In this document: one piece after another, positions 54,256 to 64,000 of the stretch
Layout of the letters: each line of letters begins with the position of its first letter
Position numbering within the stretch: position 1 is the first letter of the stretch
Source: Sesamum alatum
Lineage: Eukaryota > Streptophyta > Magnoliopsida > Lamiales > Pedaliaceae
Direction: 5' to 3'
DNA length: 64,000 bases
Assembly (NCBI GenBank): GCA_034509735.1
Contig: JACGWO010000013.1
Span: 14,528,136 to 14,592,135 of the forward strand
Position numbers and translations under genes: made by a program
Notes under the pieces: model-generated
Databases searched by the model: none
What the model was told of the DNA's origin: nothing
Seen by the model: the letters and a program-made list of their open reading frames with translations, nothing else

Positions 54256-55788
54256 ACTGGTGCTTTCTTTTTGATCTCATCCTCCGCAATGCCGGCTGCT
54301 GAAATTTTCGAGACTTCGAAAATCTCATAATCGGAGTATGAGCGCATCGAGGCTGCTATAGCCTTGCTCACTGCGGCAGTGGAACGTTTTGGTTCCTCAG
54401 TATATCGACTTGGTTCCGCCATGGATTCTTGCTATGCTTCTACAACGGCAGCCATCGCTAACCTGCACCTGCAATTCTCCACAAAGTTTCCACCACCTCC
54501 GCGGCACACTTTCCAACCTCCGATCAGCATCCTCGCTCATCTCCTCCAACCCGGGGTATTTCCGCCCTTCACCCACAACCTTCCTCTCCGCCACTCAGCC
54601 CAGCTCTACACCACCCCACCTCACTTCTCCTACAATAGACAACACACATCCTCCGTCTCCTCCACACCTCCCTCCGGCTTCTCATCAATCTGAGAAGTTT
54701 CTGCCCAACACCCAGAAAATACAACCACAGCTCTATCTTCCCAAACCATCTCTTCCGTCTCACAACACAGCATCTTCATTACCCACGCCCGAGACCATAA
54801 CTCAGAAAATACACCCTCCACCACACCTACTCTCGGTCGCCTCATCGTTGTTGCACGCCTTGCTCCCTTCTTCGTCTCCTATCCCCCCGACGCCTGTTAT
54901 GGCTCCTTTCGCAGTTTTTATCACCAAGATTCCGCCATTTCAGCAAGCACCCCCGTCAACCCCATCCCTCTCTTCCTACTCTACTATGAACATACCCGCC
55001 AGCCCTACCGGGCCGCGCTCACTATCCGGGCCACCAATCCTCTCGTCGCCCTCGCCGGCGAACTCGCACATCACCCTCCCCTTTCGTTCCGCCAGACGCT
55101 CCCTTCCCCACTGTTCAGCCGCGGTTTTAGTCCGCCGGCACCTCAGCTTGACCCTCCCGCTCCAGCTCCACGGCCACCACCTAAGCCGCCTCCTTTCCCA
55201 GCGATCTTCATAGTCCGACCCACCGCCCTCCGTTAGCGACGCACCTCCGTCATCGAGTGGCGCATTGATGATCATCTCCCCGCGCCAGATCCAAGGCTCT
55301 CGTCGCTGCGCCGTCGCGGGCACTCCGCTGTGCTCTCCGCACCTCACCCCCATTGTTCCATACGTCTGTCCCGTTGCGGAGTCAGCCCTCCACAACTCCA
55401 GATCCGACGCATTCGCCCAGTTGCCCCCGCCTCTCGTCTCACGCCGTTCTTCGGAGGCCCTTCGCTCGCTGCCGTTGTCGCACCACCAGCACCGAGTTCA
55501 CCCCGCCACCGTTTTTTCCTCGTCGGACCATGGGTACCTCGCCTACACCACTCGATGAAAACAACGTTTCTCTCAATTGCAGCTGTTGGGGAAAGCGATT
55601 CGGCCCTACTGCAGAATTTTCCAACCATAATCCTTTTTAGGCTTGGACTTGTGTGATAGACTTTGGGCTCAAAAACATAAAAATCCAGCGGGCTATTGCT
55701 GAAATTCGTTTGGGCCATTATGATATGTTGTGGGCTGCCACCCTAACTCAAGGCCTTGAGGACAAGGCCAATTTGGAGGGCCAGGCAA
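54256..55788 (+). other. Interior of the small LTR element: gag-like start and GC-rich cargo
   Basis: A frame open from about 54300 reads YERIEAAIALLTAAVERFGS-like sequence followed by a Pro-rich stretch, resembling the start of gypsy gag proteins. It stops at 54691. From about 54930 to 55560 the sequence becomes GC-rich with open frames in several phases on both strands (for example 54389-55213 and 55330-55656), rich in Pro, Ser, Arg and His. No pol domain is found. The GC-rich part could be a captured host gene fragment. None of the frames contains a domain I recognise, so no CDS is called. Confidence 0.45.
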
Positions 55789-56120
55789 TGATACGGGTCG
55801 AAGGTCATGCTGGGCTAACAATTAAGAATGGGCCTAAAGAAATGAATGAAGGGTTGTTGGCCAACGGGCTGTCTGGAGATAATGGGCTTCGAGGCCCAAT
55901 TCGTAAGAAATTCATAAATTAGTTTAGTATAAGACAAAGTTTGTTAACTACGATGTGGATGGTGACATTTGTCACAAGATCCTTTATTTGCATGTATTTA
56001 AATTGAGCAATGTTAATGAAAAATGGTAGAGAACAATTTTATGAAAATTTCTAGTTTCTTCCTTTTATTATGGAGCCCTCCCAGCTCGAATCGGGAATTC
56101 TTGATTTTTATACCGTATCA
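55789..56120 (+). repeat. 3' LTR of the small LTR element
   Basis: It starts TGATACGGGTCGAAGGTCATG and ends ACCGTATCA, followed by the duplication GATAA. Confidence 0.85.
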
Positions 56121-56431
56121 GATAACTATTACAAAATAATAATAATTATTAAAATCATAAATTTATTATTGTGACGAAATAACATATTTTTGCCACTAAC
56201 TAAATATATAATTAATGAGAATATTAAAATAATCACTTGATTATTTTTACGCTAATCTTCAAAAAAGAATTTAGTGAATGAAATTAGATATATATGCCAT
56301 GTTACGTATTACCACCCTTTTATCTAGGTCAAATCTTTCGGCCAAACTTTTAATTTTAGAGCATAAAGACAATATTTTGGTCGTAGTTTATAATTTAAAG
56401 AAATCGCAATCTAAGTTTCATCTATATTATA

Positions 56432-56664
56432 CTAGCTGTAGTAGCACGTCGTTCCTGTGTGCATATAAAATAATATTATATTTATAAAGTTATTGAATAT
56501 AATATATATATATATATATAAATCAACACATTACATTTAAAAAAAACAAAGAAAAAAAAAACTAACTTTAAGGGCATTATTGGCAAAACAAAAAAATGGT
56601 GTCGCAGTGTCATAAACCACCATTTGTGAGTGAGAAATGTCTTTTCTTTATATATTAGTATAGA
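56432..56664 (-). mobile_element. Helitron-like unit 4 (dispersed copy)
   Basis: On the minus strand it starts TCTATACTAATATATAAAG at 56664 and ends with the hairpin region GCACACAGGAACGACGTGC and CTAG at 56435-56432. The flanking bases are A (5') and T (3'). It has the same core as the array units at 36441-42032 (TGACACTGCGACACCATTTTT). It is 233 bp, with a (TA)n run near 56500. Confidence 0.65.
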
Positions 56665-56742
56665 TATAATTTAGAATTTATACACTAGAAACAAAACAGG
56701 ACTGTCCGTTTCGACCCCTACTCAAACCCCCCACCCCCATAA

Positions 56743-57148
56743 CACTACAACAAAATCTAATATTAGGAATAAAATATTAAGCGATAATTTTATAATTATC
56801 ACTAAAAGTATATTAAATTATAACAATTTTGATTTTAATGCAATGTAATTGTTGATAACTAAAATTTTATATATCATTATCACCATAAATAATTAGTGAC
56901 ACATTTATAGTGAAAAATTTTATCAACGGAATGTTATTATATATGTAACACTAATTGCTTCTGTTGACAACTTTATGTCCAATTCTTTGTAATTAATTCT
57001 TACTAATTAATTTTCAAAAAATAATTATGACTGTTAAAAAGAAAGATTCTATGATGACAAGAAAGAGTCTATCACTAAATATATACATAATTAGCTCTAA
57101 TATCAAAATTGTCATGTTTTAGGTAATTTTTCTTTTTTTTTAAGAGTG
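56743..57148. mobile_element. CACTA-type MITE, right end uncertain
   Basis: The left end CACTACAACAAAATCTAAT is typical. Inside are subterminal words AATTATCACTAAAAG and TTAGTGACACATTTATAGTG, shared with 53255-53470. A right end AAGAGTG at 57148 is only a candidate, and no matching 3-bp duplication is clear. Confidence 0.4.
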
Positions 57149-57310
57149 AAAAATCTTACATCGCACTTATTGTTTCACGCTGATGTTACACCCATTCACA
57201 TATCATATGCGCCCCCACTCTTAATTAAATTACAACTGAATTTATTCAAAAAAAATTATTTTCAAAACGTATTTATCAGTGACATGATATATATTAATAT
57301 TATGTCTATA

Positions 57311-57600
57311 GGAGAAATTGTAATTTTCCTCCTGTAATTTTGGGGTGATAATTTTGATTTTGCATGAATTGATTCTTATAATTTAATCCTGTAACTTTAA
57401 ATATTTAGCAATTTTGATCATTTTTTCCCGGAAAAAACCCATGTGTTGGGCACATGACCTTGCAATTGGGGCTTTTCAGCCAAATAGGACCAAAATTATC
57501 AAAGTTTTAAAGTTATAGGACTAAATTGCAAAATCAATCCATATAGGACAAAAATTACTATCCCTCTAACTTACAGGACGAAAATTATAATTTTTTTTCC
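57311..57600. mobile_element. Foldback MITE
   Basis: GGAGAAATTGTAATTTTCCTCCTGTAA on the left is the inverse of the right end (TTACAGGACGAAAATTATAA then T-rich sequence). The inner arms share GATTTTGCAA-like and TATAGGAC words, giving arms of about 110 bp. There is no clear target duplication. Mutator-type style. Confidence 0.55.
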
Positions 57601-57624
57601 TAAAAAAACTCGCATTTTTTTTTG

Positions 57625-58137
57625 CTAAAATTCCACTTTTTACTCCTCACAAAGAAAATAATTAATAACGTCTACAATTGAAAAATTAGAGCCTTAAAAA
57701 TATATTTTTCAAGCTCCGTAAATCAATATGTTCCCCAGCATGAAATTTGGCGATGATTTTGCTGAATAAGACTATAAAATTATTATTTTTATATAAAATC
57801 ACCCATGTTTAATCTTTTCAGAGAAAATAAATGAATAAAGTTCATACTTCAAAATTTTTGAGCCATAAAAATTTAATTTTCAAGCACTGCAGATCAACAT
57901 GCCCCCAACATGGAGTGTGTTTCAAGGAAGTGTTGAGCAAATATACTACATAATCTCGTATTTTTTGCTGAATTTCTATTTTTATTTACTCTTCATAGAG
58001 AAAATAAATTAATAACACTTTTTAATTGAAAAATTAGAGCTTTATCAAGCTTCGCAAATTAACATTCCCAACAATGGGTCTAGCGATGGTAGTGCTAAAC
58101 ATGTAAACTATAAAAATATTATTTTGTACTAAAAATT
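57625..58137. repeat. Three imperfect tandem repeats of ~165-175 bp next to a CACTA end
   Basis: Each unit has, in order, TTTACTCYTC...AGAGAAAATAAATTAATAA, then TTGAAAAATTAGAGC, then TTTTCAAGC...GCARATYAACAT, then a CCCAACATGG-like word and a GCTRAA word. Units start near 57635, 57795 and 57972. They end exactly where the CACTA element begins. They could be a local satellite, or subterminal repeats of another element. Confidence 0.6.
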
Positions 58138-58964
58138 CACTAAAAAAAAATATGGGATTTGGAGGGGATAAGACGACTGTTCCAAATTCCGATTCAAATT
58201 GGAACGGTCATAGGAGCTCTTAAGCAACGGAAACCCATTGCTGAGATCACATTCGTGTTATGCTAAATCCAAACAGATTGGAACGGCATCACCGTTACCA
58301 CTATTGTGCCAAACGTTGTGTTGCAAATTTTCTTCCAATACCTGTTCCAAAAAAGGAACAAAAAAAGTTTGTATCATATGTTCGGACACTTCTTTGGCTG
58401 TTGGAACATCCTGTGGATGGAAAATAACAACAGTTCCAAATATCATCCCACCACCGTTGCAAAAGGGGAACGTGGACAAAATTGTTCCAAAAGTAAGTAC
58501 AAATTGAGATGATTTTTGTCCCAATGAAACATTATAATACAATTATCGTTCCTAATTGTGGTACTTGTCCAATTTACTTTTTGTTGCAAGAATCGTTCCT
58601 AACTGAGATACAATTAGCCACGGCTTCCGTAGATAGAAAATTTTGTATTACAAAAACCGCTCCAAAAGCAACACAATGGCTACATTAGAACGGTTATTTT
58701 TGTATTCCAGTTACCTTTCCAATTGATGTTACAATTTGAAATGATTTATGTAGATAGAAGTTTATGTATTACAATACCCATTCTAAATACACTATAATGG
58801 CTAAATTTCAAGGCTATTTTCAGTTCTAAATACCACTCCTGAAATCGTTCCTAAATCCAATGCAACGGCTATATTCTAACGACTAATTATGGAGTTCAAC
58901 AACTATTCCGGTGCTCGTTCCAAAATTTCTCATATATATGTTGCCTCCATTTTATTTCTTCTCA

Positions 58965-59000
<36 letters not shown>

Positions 59001-59610
59001 CATTCTTACATAAAAACGAAAATATCATCAATCTGTATTTTCAATGGCAAGTATTCCGCTCCAATAACAGGAGTTACAAAATAATTGTTACAGAAAGTAG
59101 AGAAGCCGCTCTAACTTGTCACGTACCTTGTAACGGTACAAATAACTGTTATAAAGATTGACCTAATTCAGAAATTGTCCTTGGAACTCTTTTTGGAACG
59201 GCCCATGTGTATTAATAAGATATGTATTTGGTACGACCTTTGTTACACATGTGGTGATAATTTTATATTACAATTACAGCGGCGCATTTTCTGCACCTTT
59301 TGTCTCGGAGTGGCCTCTTTTGTAATGATTTTTGGAGATCTTGTTGTATTATGGCTTTGACCACACTTGTAACGATGTTTGTGACACCACTTGCACATGT
59401 TTGTTGTGGTGTTGGCACCGTCTTTGGAACGGCTTTTGTCCCTCATTTTGGAGTGTTTATTAAAACGATTCTGTACTAGCACTTGTAACCTGTTTACATC
59501 CAGTCTTTGCAACGATTTTGTGGATGCTACGTACACAGTTTGGAGTGACTTTTGGAATTGTTCCCTAGTTGGGTGCTATTGAAATGTATTTTTGATCCAT
59601 GCAAAAGCCG
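58138..59610. repeat. CACTA subterminal repeat region
   Basis: The word TTGGAACGG or a close variant occurs at about 58198, 58278, 58688, 59193 and 59425. Inverse forms (CGTTCC, CTGTTCC) lie between, for example near 58167, 58550 and 58588. The phrases 'TTACAAT...' alternate with them. Such arrays bind the element's own transposase in En/Spm. A (CT)n microsatellite sits at 58969-58998. Confidence 0.55.
58969..58998. repeat. (CT)n microsatellite
   Basis: About 15 CT units lie in the CACTA subterminal region. Confidence 0.9.
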
Positions 59611-59817
59611 TTACAAATCAAATATATAATTTAATAATTTTTGTATTAGCATAATATTAATTTTTATAATTTGTTGTTGAATTTGTTGAATATGAAAATG
59701 TTTATAAATTATCTAGCAAGAAAAAAAACTAACAATATAATTAACAAAATTTAAATTGTATTTAAAATTTACATACAAATTAAAAAAAAACTAAAAACAA
59801 CAAAACCCGACCCTAAT

Positions 59818-61082
59818 CTAGATCCAGACCGGGCTCCCGTCTTCTGCCTCGTTATCATGTGCTGGGGGATCAGCTAGATCCGGGGCCCGTGGAGGCTCGG
59901 ATGAATTCATCGTCAAACACATCAAGATATCTTCGAGCCTCCTGACTCGATCATCAAGGTCTAGGCGTTGCTCCTGTGGTGACCTGGGCGGTGGAGCAGT
60001 GGACAAGTTGGGTCGTGATGGACCAGCAATCGTGTGGTGGGCCTAGGAGCCAAGACCGAACACACGACCCCTTTTCCGGCTGCCTGCAGCCGATAGCCAC
60101 AATTGCTGCTTAGTCATGGTCACCAAGGCCGGAGAGGACGTTGGAATATCTTGTTGATCATCGAGTGGCTGGAGTATCTTGCCTCCTCTTAAAGACAAAT
60201 TTAAAAATATAATAAATGCATTAAAATAAAAAAATTAATACAATGCAAAAACACTTACCATCTTCCGCTTGTGGTGGCCAACGGACAACGAACCCCCGCG
60301 GTAGACGGTCGCTGCTGCATCCGGGTTGGCTGCCCAGTTGGCCTTATTCTTTGCCAACTGGGCTGGAAACTCTGGGCTCGCCCAGTACTCAAGCAGTTGG
60401 CGCTAGACTTGCTCGGCCAGCCACATCGATCCTGACAATTAAGCCGGGGCATCTGAGAACCGCTTCCATAGGAAGCGACCAGCCTGCCACTGCAACACCT
60501 TGAACATTGACTCGTCATCGCAATCCTACTAGTAAGTAAGCTGTAAATTCACATAGACAAAAAAAAAAATTTAGTAATAAATAAAACAATAAATTTTCAG
60601 ATTTGAAAACGTAATTAGAAATCCTAATAAATCTTACCTTAAGATTATCCAACCAAAACAGATGGTGCTCCTGTTGTACGGATTTTTTGGATCCCCATGG
60701 ATGAGGATAGTGGTTGTGCACTGTAGCATTAATTGCACAGTGAAAATCTCGGTCCGACCTGAAAAAATAATAAAATACTAGATATGGATAAATTCAATCA
60801 AAATAATTTAATAAATGTTTGTACGTTACTCGCATCACGGAGGCTGATGCAGTGATGTGGAGACGGTGGTGGCACTGGAGACGCTGGTGGTAGTGGTGGT
60901 GGTGGTGGTGGTAAATCCCACGATCGAGGGTGGGGCGGATCTGCTGGGGGCCCTGTGGCACTGGAGGTTCTGGCTGGGCCTGTGGCACGATGGTGCTCTG
61001 GCTGTAATGGTGCCTGGCCACGACTGGGGGCACGAGCACGACCACGATCACGTCCCCAAGGATTTCGACGACTGATCGTCAT
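59818..61082 (-). pseudogene. CACTA accessory transposase (Transposase_24, Ptta/En/Spm type)
   Basis: The ATG at 61082 gives a basic start (MTISRRNPWGRDRGRARAPS) and a Pro/His run from a GGT repeat (60890-60915). After an intron-like AT-rich gap comes HNHYPHPWGSKKSVQQEHH (about 60720-60665). The central block reads EYWASPEFPAQLAKNKANW, then AANPDAAATVYRGGS and LSVGHHKRKM (60390-60245), the typical core of the plant En/Spm Transposase_24 family. The last exon (about 60190-59818) contains RGRVFGLGS, then an in-frame TAG near 60043, then RLDLDDRVRRLEDILM and the end EAEDGSPVWI. The protein binds subterminal repeats. A second stop lies in the central block (after SDAPA). Confidence 0.7.
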
Positions 61083-62150
61083 GAATCAATAACTTGAAAT
61101 AAAAATGTATCAATTGTATTATAATTTGAATAAAAAAATATATTTAAGTATATTAAAGTAATTGTATTATATTGTTGTACTAATGTGCATTACTAAAATG
61201 TGTACTAAATTCCATAATTTTTCTATTTTCCTAAAATAAGACTAAAACCCAATGATTTTCCTAAAAGGTGTACTAAGTCCAATTAATTTTTGTATTTCTT
61301 TGAATGATCCTAATTCTCCAATTTTCTAAAGTATCCTAAAAATTATTGAAAACTATTATAAAATATATTATAATATTATATTTGCTTTTAATATATTATA
61401 TTATAATATAATATTTCCTTTTAATGGTAATATAAACTTAGATATTATATTACTTTTACTAAAATTTGTATTATATTATACTAATTTTAATATATTATAA
61501 TGTATTCGTAAACTTGACTAATTTCAACAAAATTCAATGAATTACAGAAAAATCGATAAATTGCAGAAAAATTTTTAAAATTACAGAAAATTATATAAAT
61601 TCACATAAATATACAAAAAAAAATAGATAATAAAATGCACGGAATTTAAAATTTTTTACAAAATTTACAAAAAAATTATAGAAATTTACATAAGTTTCAG
61701 AAAAATCATACAAAAGTACAAAAGACCCAATAAAATTACAGAAATTACGATCTACGTTAAAAAAATTACTCAATTTACAGAAGGCTCCAAATTTATAGAA
61801 ATCACAACATTTTATAGAAAATATCAAGATTTTTTTTTTAAACTTTTTCAAAATTACAAGAAATTCCCTAAATATTCAATACATAAATTACACAACATAC
61901 ACATGTTATCCAATTTCAGAAGGCTCCAAATTTACAGAAATCACAATAAAATTACACATTTATTGAATATTTACAGAAATATTCAAAAAAAAATTATAGA
62001 AATATATTTACAACATTACACATATTTACACAAAAATATTAAACACATTACACATATTTACACAAAAATATTAAACACATTACACATATTACAAAAATAT
62101 ATTTACACAAATATTCAAAAAAAAAAATACAGAAACCCACCTGGTATTTT
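61083..62150. other. AT-rich intron or intergenic region with many TTTACAGAAAT words
   Basis: From about 61510 to 62130 the short word A(T)TTACAGAAAT and close variants recur more than fifteen times. At 62012-62100 three units of about 33 bp (ACATTACACATATTTACACAAAAATATTAA) stand in tandem. There is no reading frame of interest. It lies upstream of the Transposase_24-type gene on its own strand. Confidence 0.5.
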
Positions 62151-62420
62151 TTAGGGAGAGTGGTGAGGGCGACTGGTGGCGACGGTGAGAGATGGACGGC
62201 GACTGGTGGCGGCAGTGGTGACAGCGACTGGTGGTGAACGGGTGCGGGGTTGGGGTTCTGAGAGAGACAGAGGGAGAGGGAGACTGGTGGAGGCACTCGA
62301 ACCCGATGGTGGTGCGACGACGACGGCGAGAGAGGTGGTGGCGATTGGTCGCGATGAGAGTGGAGGCGGTGCTTTTCTGCCGAGAGAGAGAGAGGAGAGA
62401 TGAAGGATCAAAGTGAGAGT
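62151..62420 (-). other. GC-rich block, possible 5' exon or leader
   Basis: A GC-rich island with GGTGGCGACGG-type repeats gives overlapping open frames, the minus strand one rich in Pro, Ser and Ala (from 62411). No domain is recognisable. By position it could be a first exon or leader of the gene downstream on the minus strand, or the promoter region. Confidence 0.3.
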
Positions 62421-63509
62421 GAGGGAGTGAATGATTTGGAACGGCCGTTGACTTAAAACGCCATTCCTAAAGCCGCTACACTAAATACAAATGATGACGT
62501 ATCCAATTCAAAACGATGACGTTCTCATTCAAGATGTGTAACATCCATGTAAAAGACCATTACAAATGGTATTACCAAACATGATATTTTTCCTAATCAT
62601 AATGATGCCGTATTGGGGTTGTATTAAAAAATCCGCTCCAAACGGAATTACAAATAAAAAATATGTTTTTCAAAATAAATTTTAAACAAAAAACGTTCTG
62701 GACACATTAATTAATGTTAAATAAAAGTATATAATATGTTGAATAATAAAATTCAAAATATAATACATTTTTGAGTCAGATTGATATATGGTTACAATAT
62801 GAAATAAATTTTTGTATTCATTATTGTTAGCATTAGACTGATCAACTATCATTACATATTGTTGTACTGCATCGCTTAATCAGAAAGTGAAATTTAGATC
62901 GGATCGTTAGATATGATCAAACCGACAAAAGAATACATTTGATGAAGTTTTAGCCTAATTTGTTACACGGATGTCGAGATATCGTATCCGGAACATAAGA
63001 GTAGTCTTTCAATCAGGTGATTCATTGAATCAGGCCATGTGATTTTAAATCAGACCGTCAGATGTGATCCAATGGACAAGTTCTTCTATGTATTTAAGTT
63101 TGGTCTGAATCTAGTTCACGGATATTGAGATATCGTATTTAGAACCATAAGTTTTAAAATTTAAACACGTATTGTAACAGCGTTTCGTACATAATTTATT
63201 TTATTAAATTGAAACGGTCTTAGTTTCTAAATTGGAATGGTGTTTTTAAATTCGGACTCCCCAAAAATTTTAAAAATTTCCGCCAAACCAAATCATTGTA
63301 TCGACTTTAGGAACGACCTGTTCCGTATGGTCGTTCCTAAATTGAAAGTTCCCTCCAAATTTTCAAGTGGCGCCAAATTTTTTATTATGTGGAGCGTTTT
63401 TGGAACGACAATTGTTAACAATAACCATTCCAATTTATTAAAAAAAATAAAATAAAATAAAAATTTATTCATAAAATTTTACAAAATTTAAATATTTCAT
63501 TACAAAAAA
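62421..63509. other. Region between the two CACTA genes with GGAACGG-type words
   Basis: TTTGGAACGGCCGTTGAC at about 62436, GGAACGACC near 63312, GGAACGACA near 63403 and inverse forms repeat the subterminal words of 58138-59610. No gene is visible. The repeats may mean that an internal or second element end lies here. Confidence 0.4.
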
Positions 63510-64000
63510 CTAGAAAGATGGAATCTCATCTTCATCAGTCTCGTAGTCCTCGAAGCTTTCTTCGTCATCCTCATCTTCTTCAAATTCGTGTCGTCGAAAG
63601 ATCGGGATGTCCCTGCTCCCTGTTGTTGTGCCACTGAAAGATCAACAAAAAGTTGTATACCATCAGGATCATGTAGGTCATACGGCTGATTGCCCCGTAG
63701 CAACTGCAGGGACAAGCATGACTTCCTCTGACCGATACGCGATATTGGTCCATTGAGACTCATCAACTAGTCTCTGAGCCTTGGTTTTGCAAACAACCAT
63801 CCAATCCGCTTTATCTCTCTTCATGCTCGGGTATTCTGTGTAGTAAACTTGTACTGCTTGTTGTGCCAGTATGAATGGTTCATATTTCTGGTACAAGTTT
63901 TTGAAATTAACACCAACGAAGTGATAACGATGATGTATCTTCATGCCTCTTACCGGATCGACCCAACAACACTTGAACACAATGACATGCAAGTTCGGAA
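63510..64000 (-). pseudogene. TNP2-type CACTA transposase, C-terminal end (DUF4216)
   Basis: On the minus strand from the window edge, VFKCCWVDPVRGMKIHHRYH and VNFKNLYQKYEPFILAQQAV, then VYYTEYPSMKRDKADWMVVC belong to the DUF4216 region that ends plant CACTA transposases. The frame shifts near 63690. YDLHDPDGIQLFVDLSVAQQ follows, and after another shift an acidic tail EFEEDEDDEESFEDYETDED runs to a TAG at 63512-63510. The catalytic part lies outside the window. The transposase cuts the CACTA ends. The two shifts suggest a defective gene. Confidence 0.75.

Larger units (their letters stand above)
53912..56120 (+). mobile_element. Small non-autonomous LTR retrotransposon (TSD GATAA)
   Basis: LTRs of 344 bp (53912-54255) and 332 bp (55789-56120), TGATACGG...CGTATCA, are flanked by GATAA at 53907-53911 and 56121-56125. 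The 1.5-kb interior has no protease, RT or integrase. After the 5' LTR comes ACTGGTGCTTTC, a primer-site context seen in plant Ty3-gypsy elements. Before the 3' LTR lies CTTGAGGACAAGG and a purine tract TTGGAGGG, also gypsy-like. It must have been moved by another element's enzymes. The LTRs are similar, with a few substitutions and a small indel. Confidence 0.9.
53255..56276. mobile_element. CACTA-type MITE split by a LINE fragment and an LTR element
   Basis: The left end is CACTACAAAGAAATATATT. A candidate right end is the inverse of CACTAAATTCTTTTTTG at 56260-56276. AAT flanks both sides (53252-53254 and 56277-56279), a 3-bp duplication as in CACTA elements. Subterminal words AGTGATACATTTATA and TTATTGTCACTA recur in the related piece at 56743. 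Without the insertions it is about 0.4 kb. Confidence 0.5.
58138..64000 (-). mobile_element. CACTA (En/Spm) transposon, left end and both genes; continues beyond the window
   Basis: The left terminus CACTAAAAAAAAATATGGG at 58138 opens about 1.4 kb with many copies of the word GGAACGG/CCGTTCC and relatives, the subterminal transposase-binding type of repeat. On the minus strand follow a Transposase_24-type gene (61082-59818) and, upstream, the 3' end of a TNP2-type transposase (stop at 63510, coding to beyond 64000). The other terminus lies outside the window. Nonsense and frameshift changes suggest that this copy is inactive. Confidence 0.75.

Noticed and set aside
54389..55213. 274-codon open frame rich in Pro, Ser and His inside the small LTR element.
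   Set aside because: Other phases and the opposite strand are equally open, no domain is recognisable, and it overlaps the gag-like start in another phase. Not called as a gene.

Overview
This window looks like a gene-poor, intergenic stretch of a flowering-plant (eudicot) nuclear chromosome. I found no intact host gene, no rRNA or tRNA gene and no prokaryotic feature. Nearly all of it is transposable-element sequence, mostly decayed and inserted inside one another up to three levels deep. The retroelement families (Tat/Ogre-like Ty3-gypsy with an antisense ORF, TNT1-94-like Ty1-copia, L1-type LINEs, caulimovirid-like remnants) and the AT-rich MITEs fit a eudicot. I cannot fix the species; a Lamiales plant such as sesame is a guess from the look of the copia and MITE families.

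Layout: 0.9-3.5 kb holds two abutting Mutator-type MITEs that reuse the same 9-10 bp target, the second carrying a foldback element with tRNA-like boxes that is itself broken by a Harbinger MITE. 5.25-13.2 kb is a Harbinger-type MITE split by a Tat-like gypsy element (TSD AGAAC) and by a Mutator-type element with a GC-rich cargo. 13.8-25.9 kb is one copia LTR family nested in itself: a reverse solo LTR contains a forward full element (TSD GTCCA) and a second reverse solo LTR (TSD GAGAC). 26.3-36.4 kb has a truncated gypsy LTR plus gag, followed by a long caulimovirid-like remnant (movement protein, capsid/gag, protease, RT/RNase H, 3' ORF) cut by a gypsy solo LTR and by a TIR element.

36.4-42.0 kb is a head-to-tail array of three Helitron-like units on the minus strand, the first invaded by an hAT-like element (8-bp TSD) and the third by a 3.7-kb Mutator-type element (perfect 9-bp TSD). 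That Mutator-type element contains a minus-strand cassette that starts at an initiator-tRNA-Met primer-binding site, carries small ORFs including a coiled coil, and ends in an as-1/TATA/AATAAA module. It resembles a pararetrovirus genome opened at its primer site, and it is the most interesting object here.

43.7-53 kb holds a CACTA MITE, a palindromic Mutator MITE, a Mutator-type element whose core is a long hairpin and which carries a whole L1-type LINE, and another foldback MITE. 53.25-56.3 kb is a CACTA-type MITE containing a 5'-truncated LINE and a small non-autonomous LTR retrotransposon (TSD GATAA). From 58.1 kb to the window end lies a CACTA (En/Spm) element with both of its genes on the minus strand: a Transposase_24-type gene with a nonsense codon, and the C-terminal end of a TNP2-type transposase.

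The coding parts are retroelement or transposon genes that no longer form working units here. Catalytic or metal-binding residues are lost in the copia protease and integrase, in both plus-strand CCHC knuckles and in the caulimovirid-like RT. Boundaries flagged with target-site duplications are read directly from the sequence; family names rest on recognised motifs, not on database searches.
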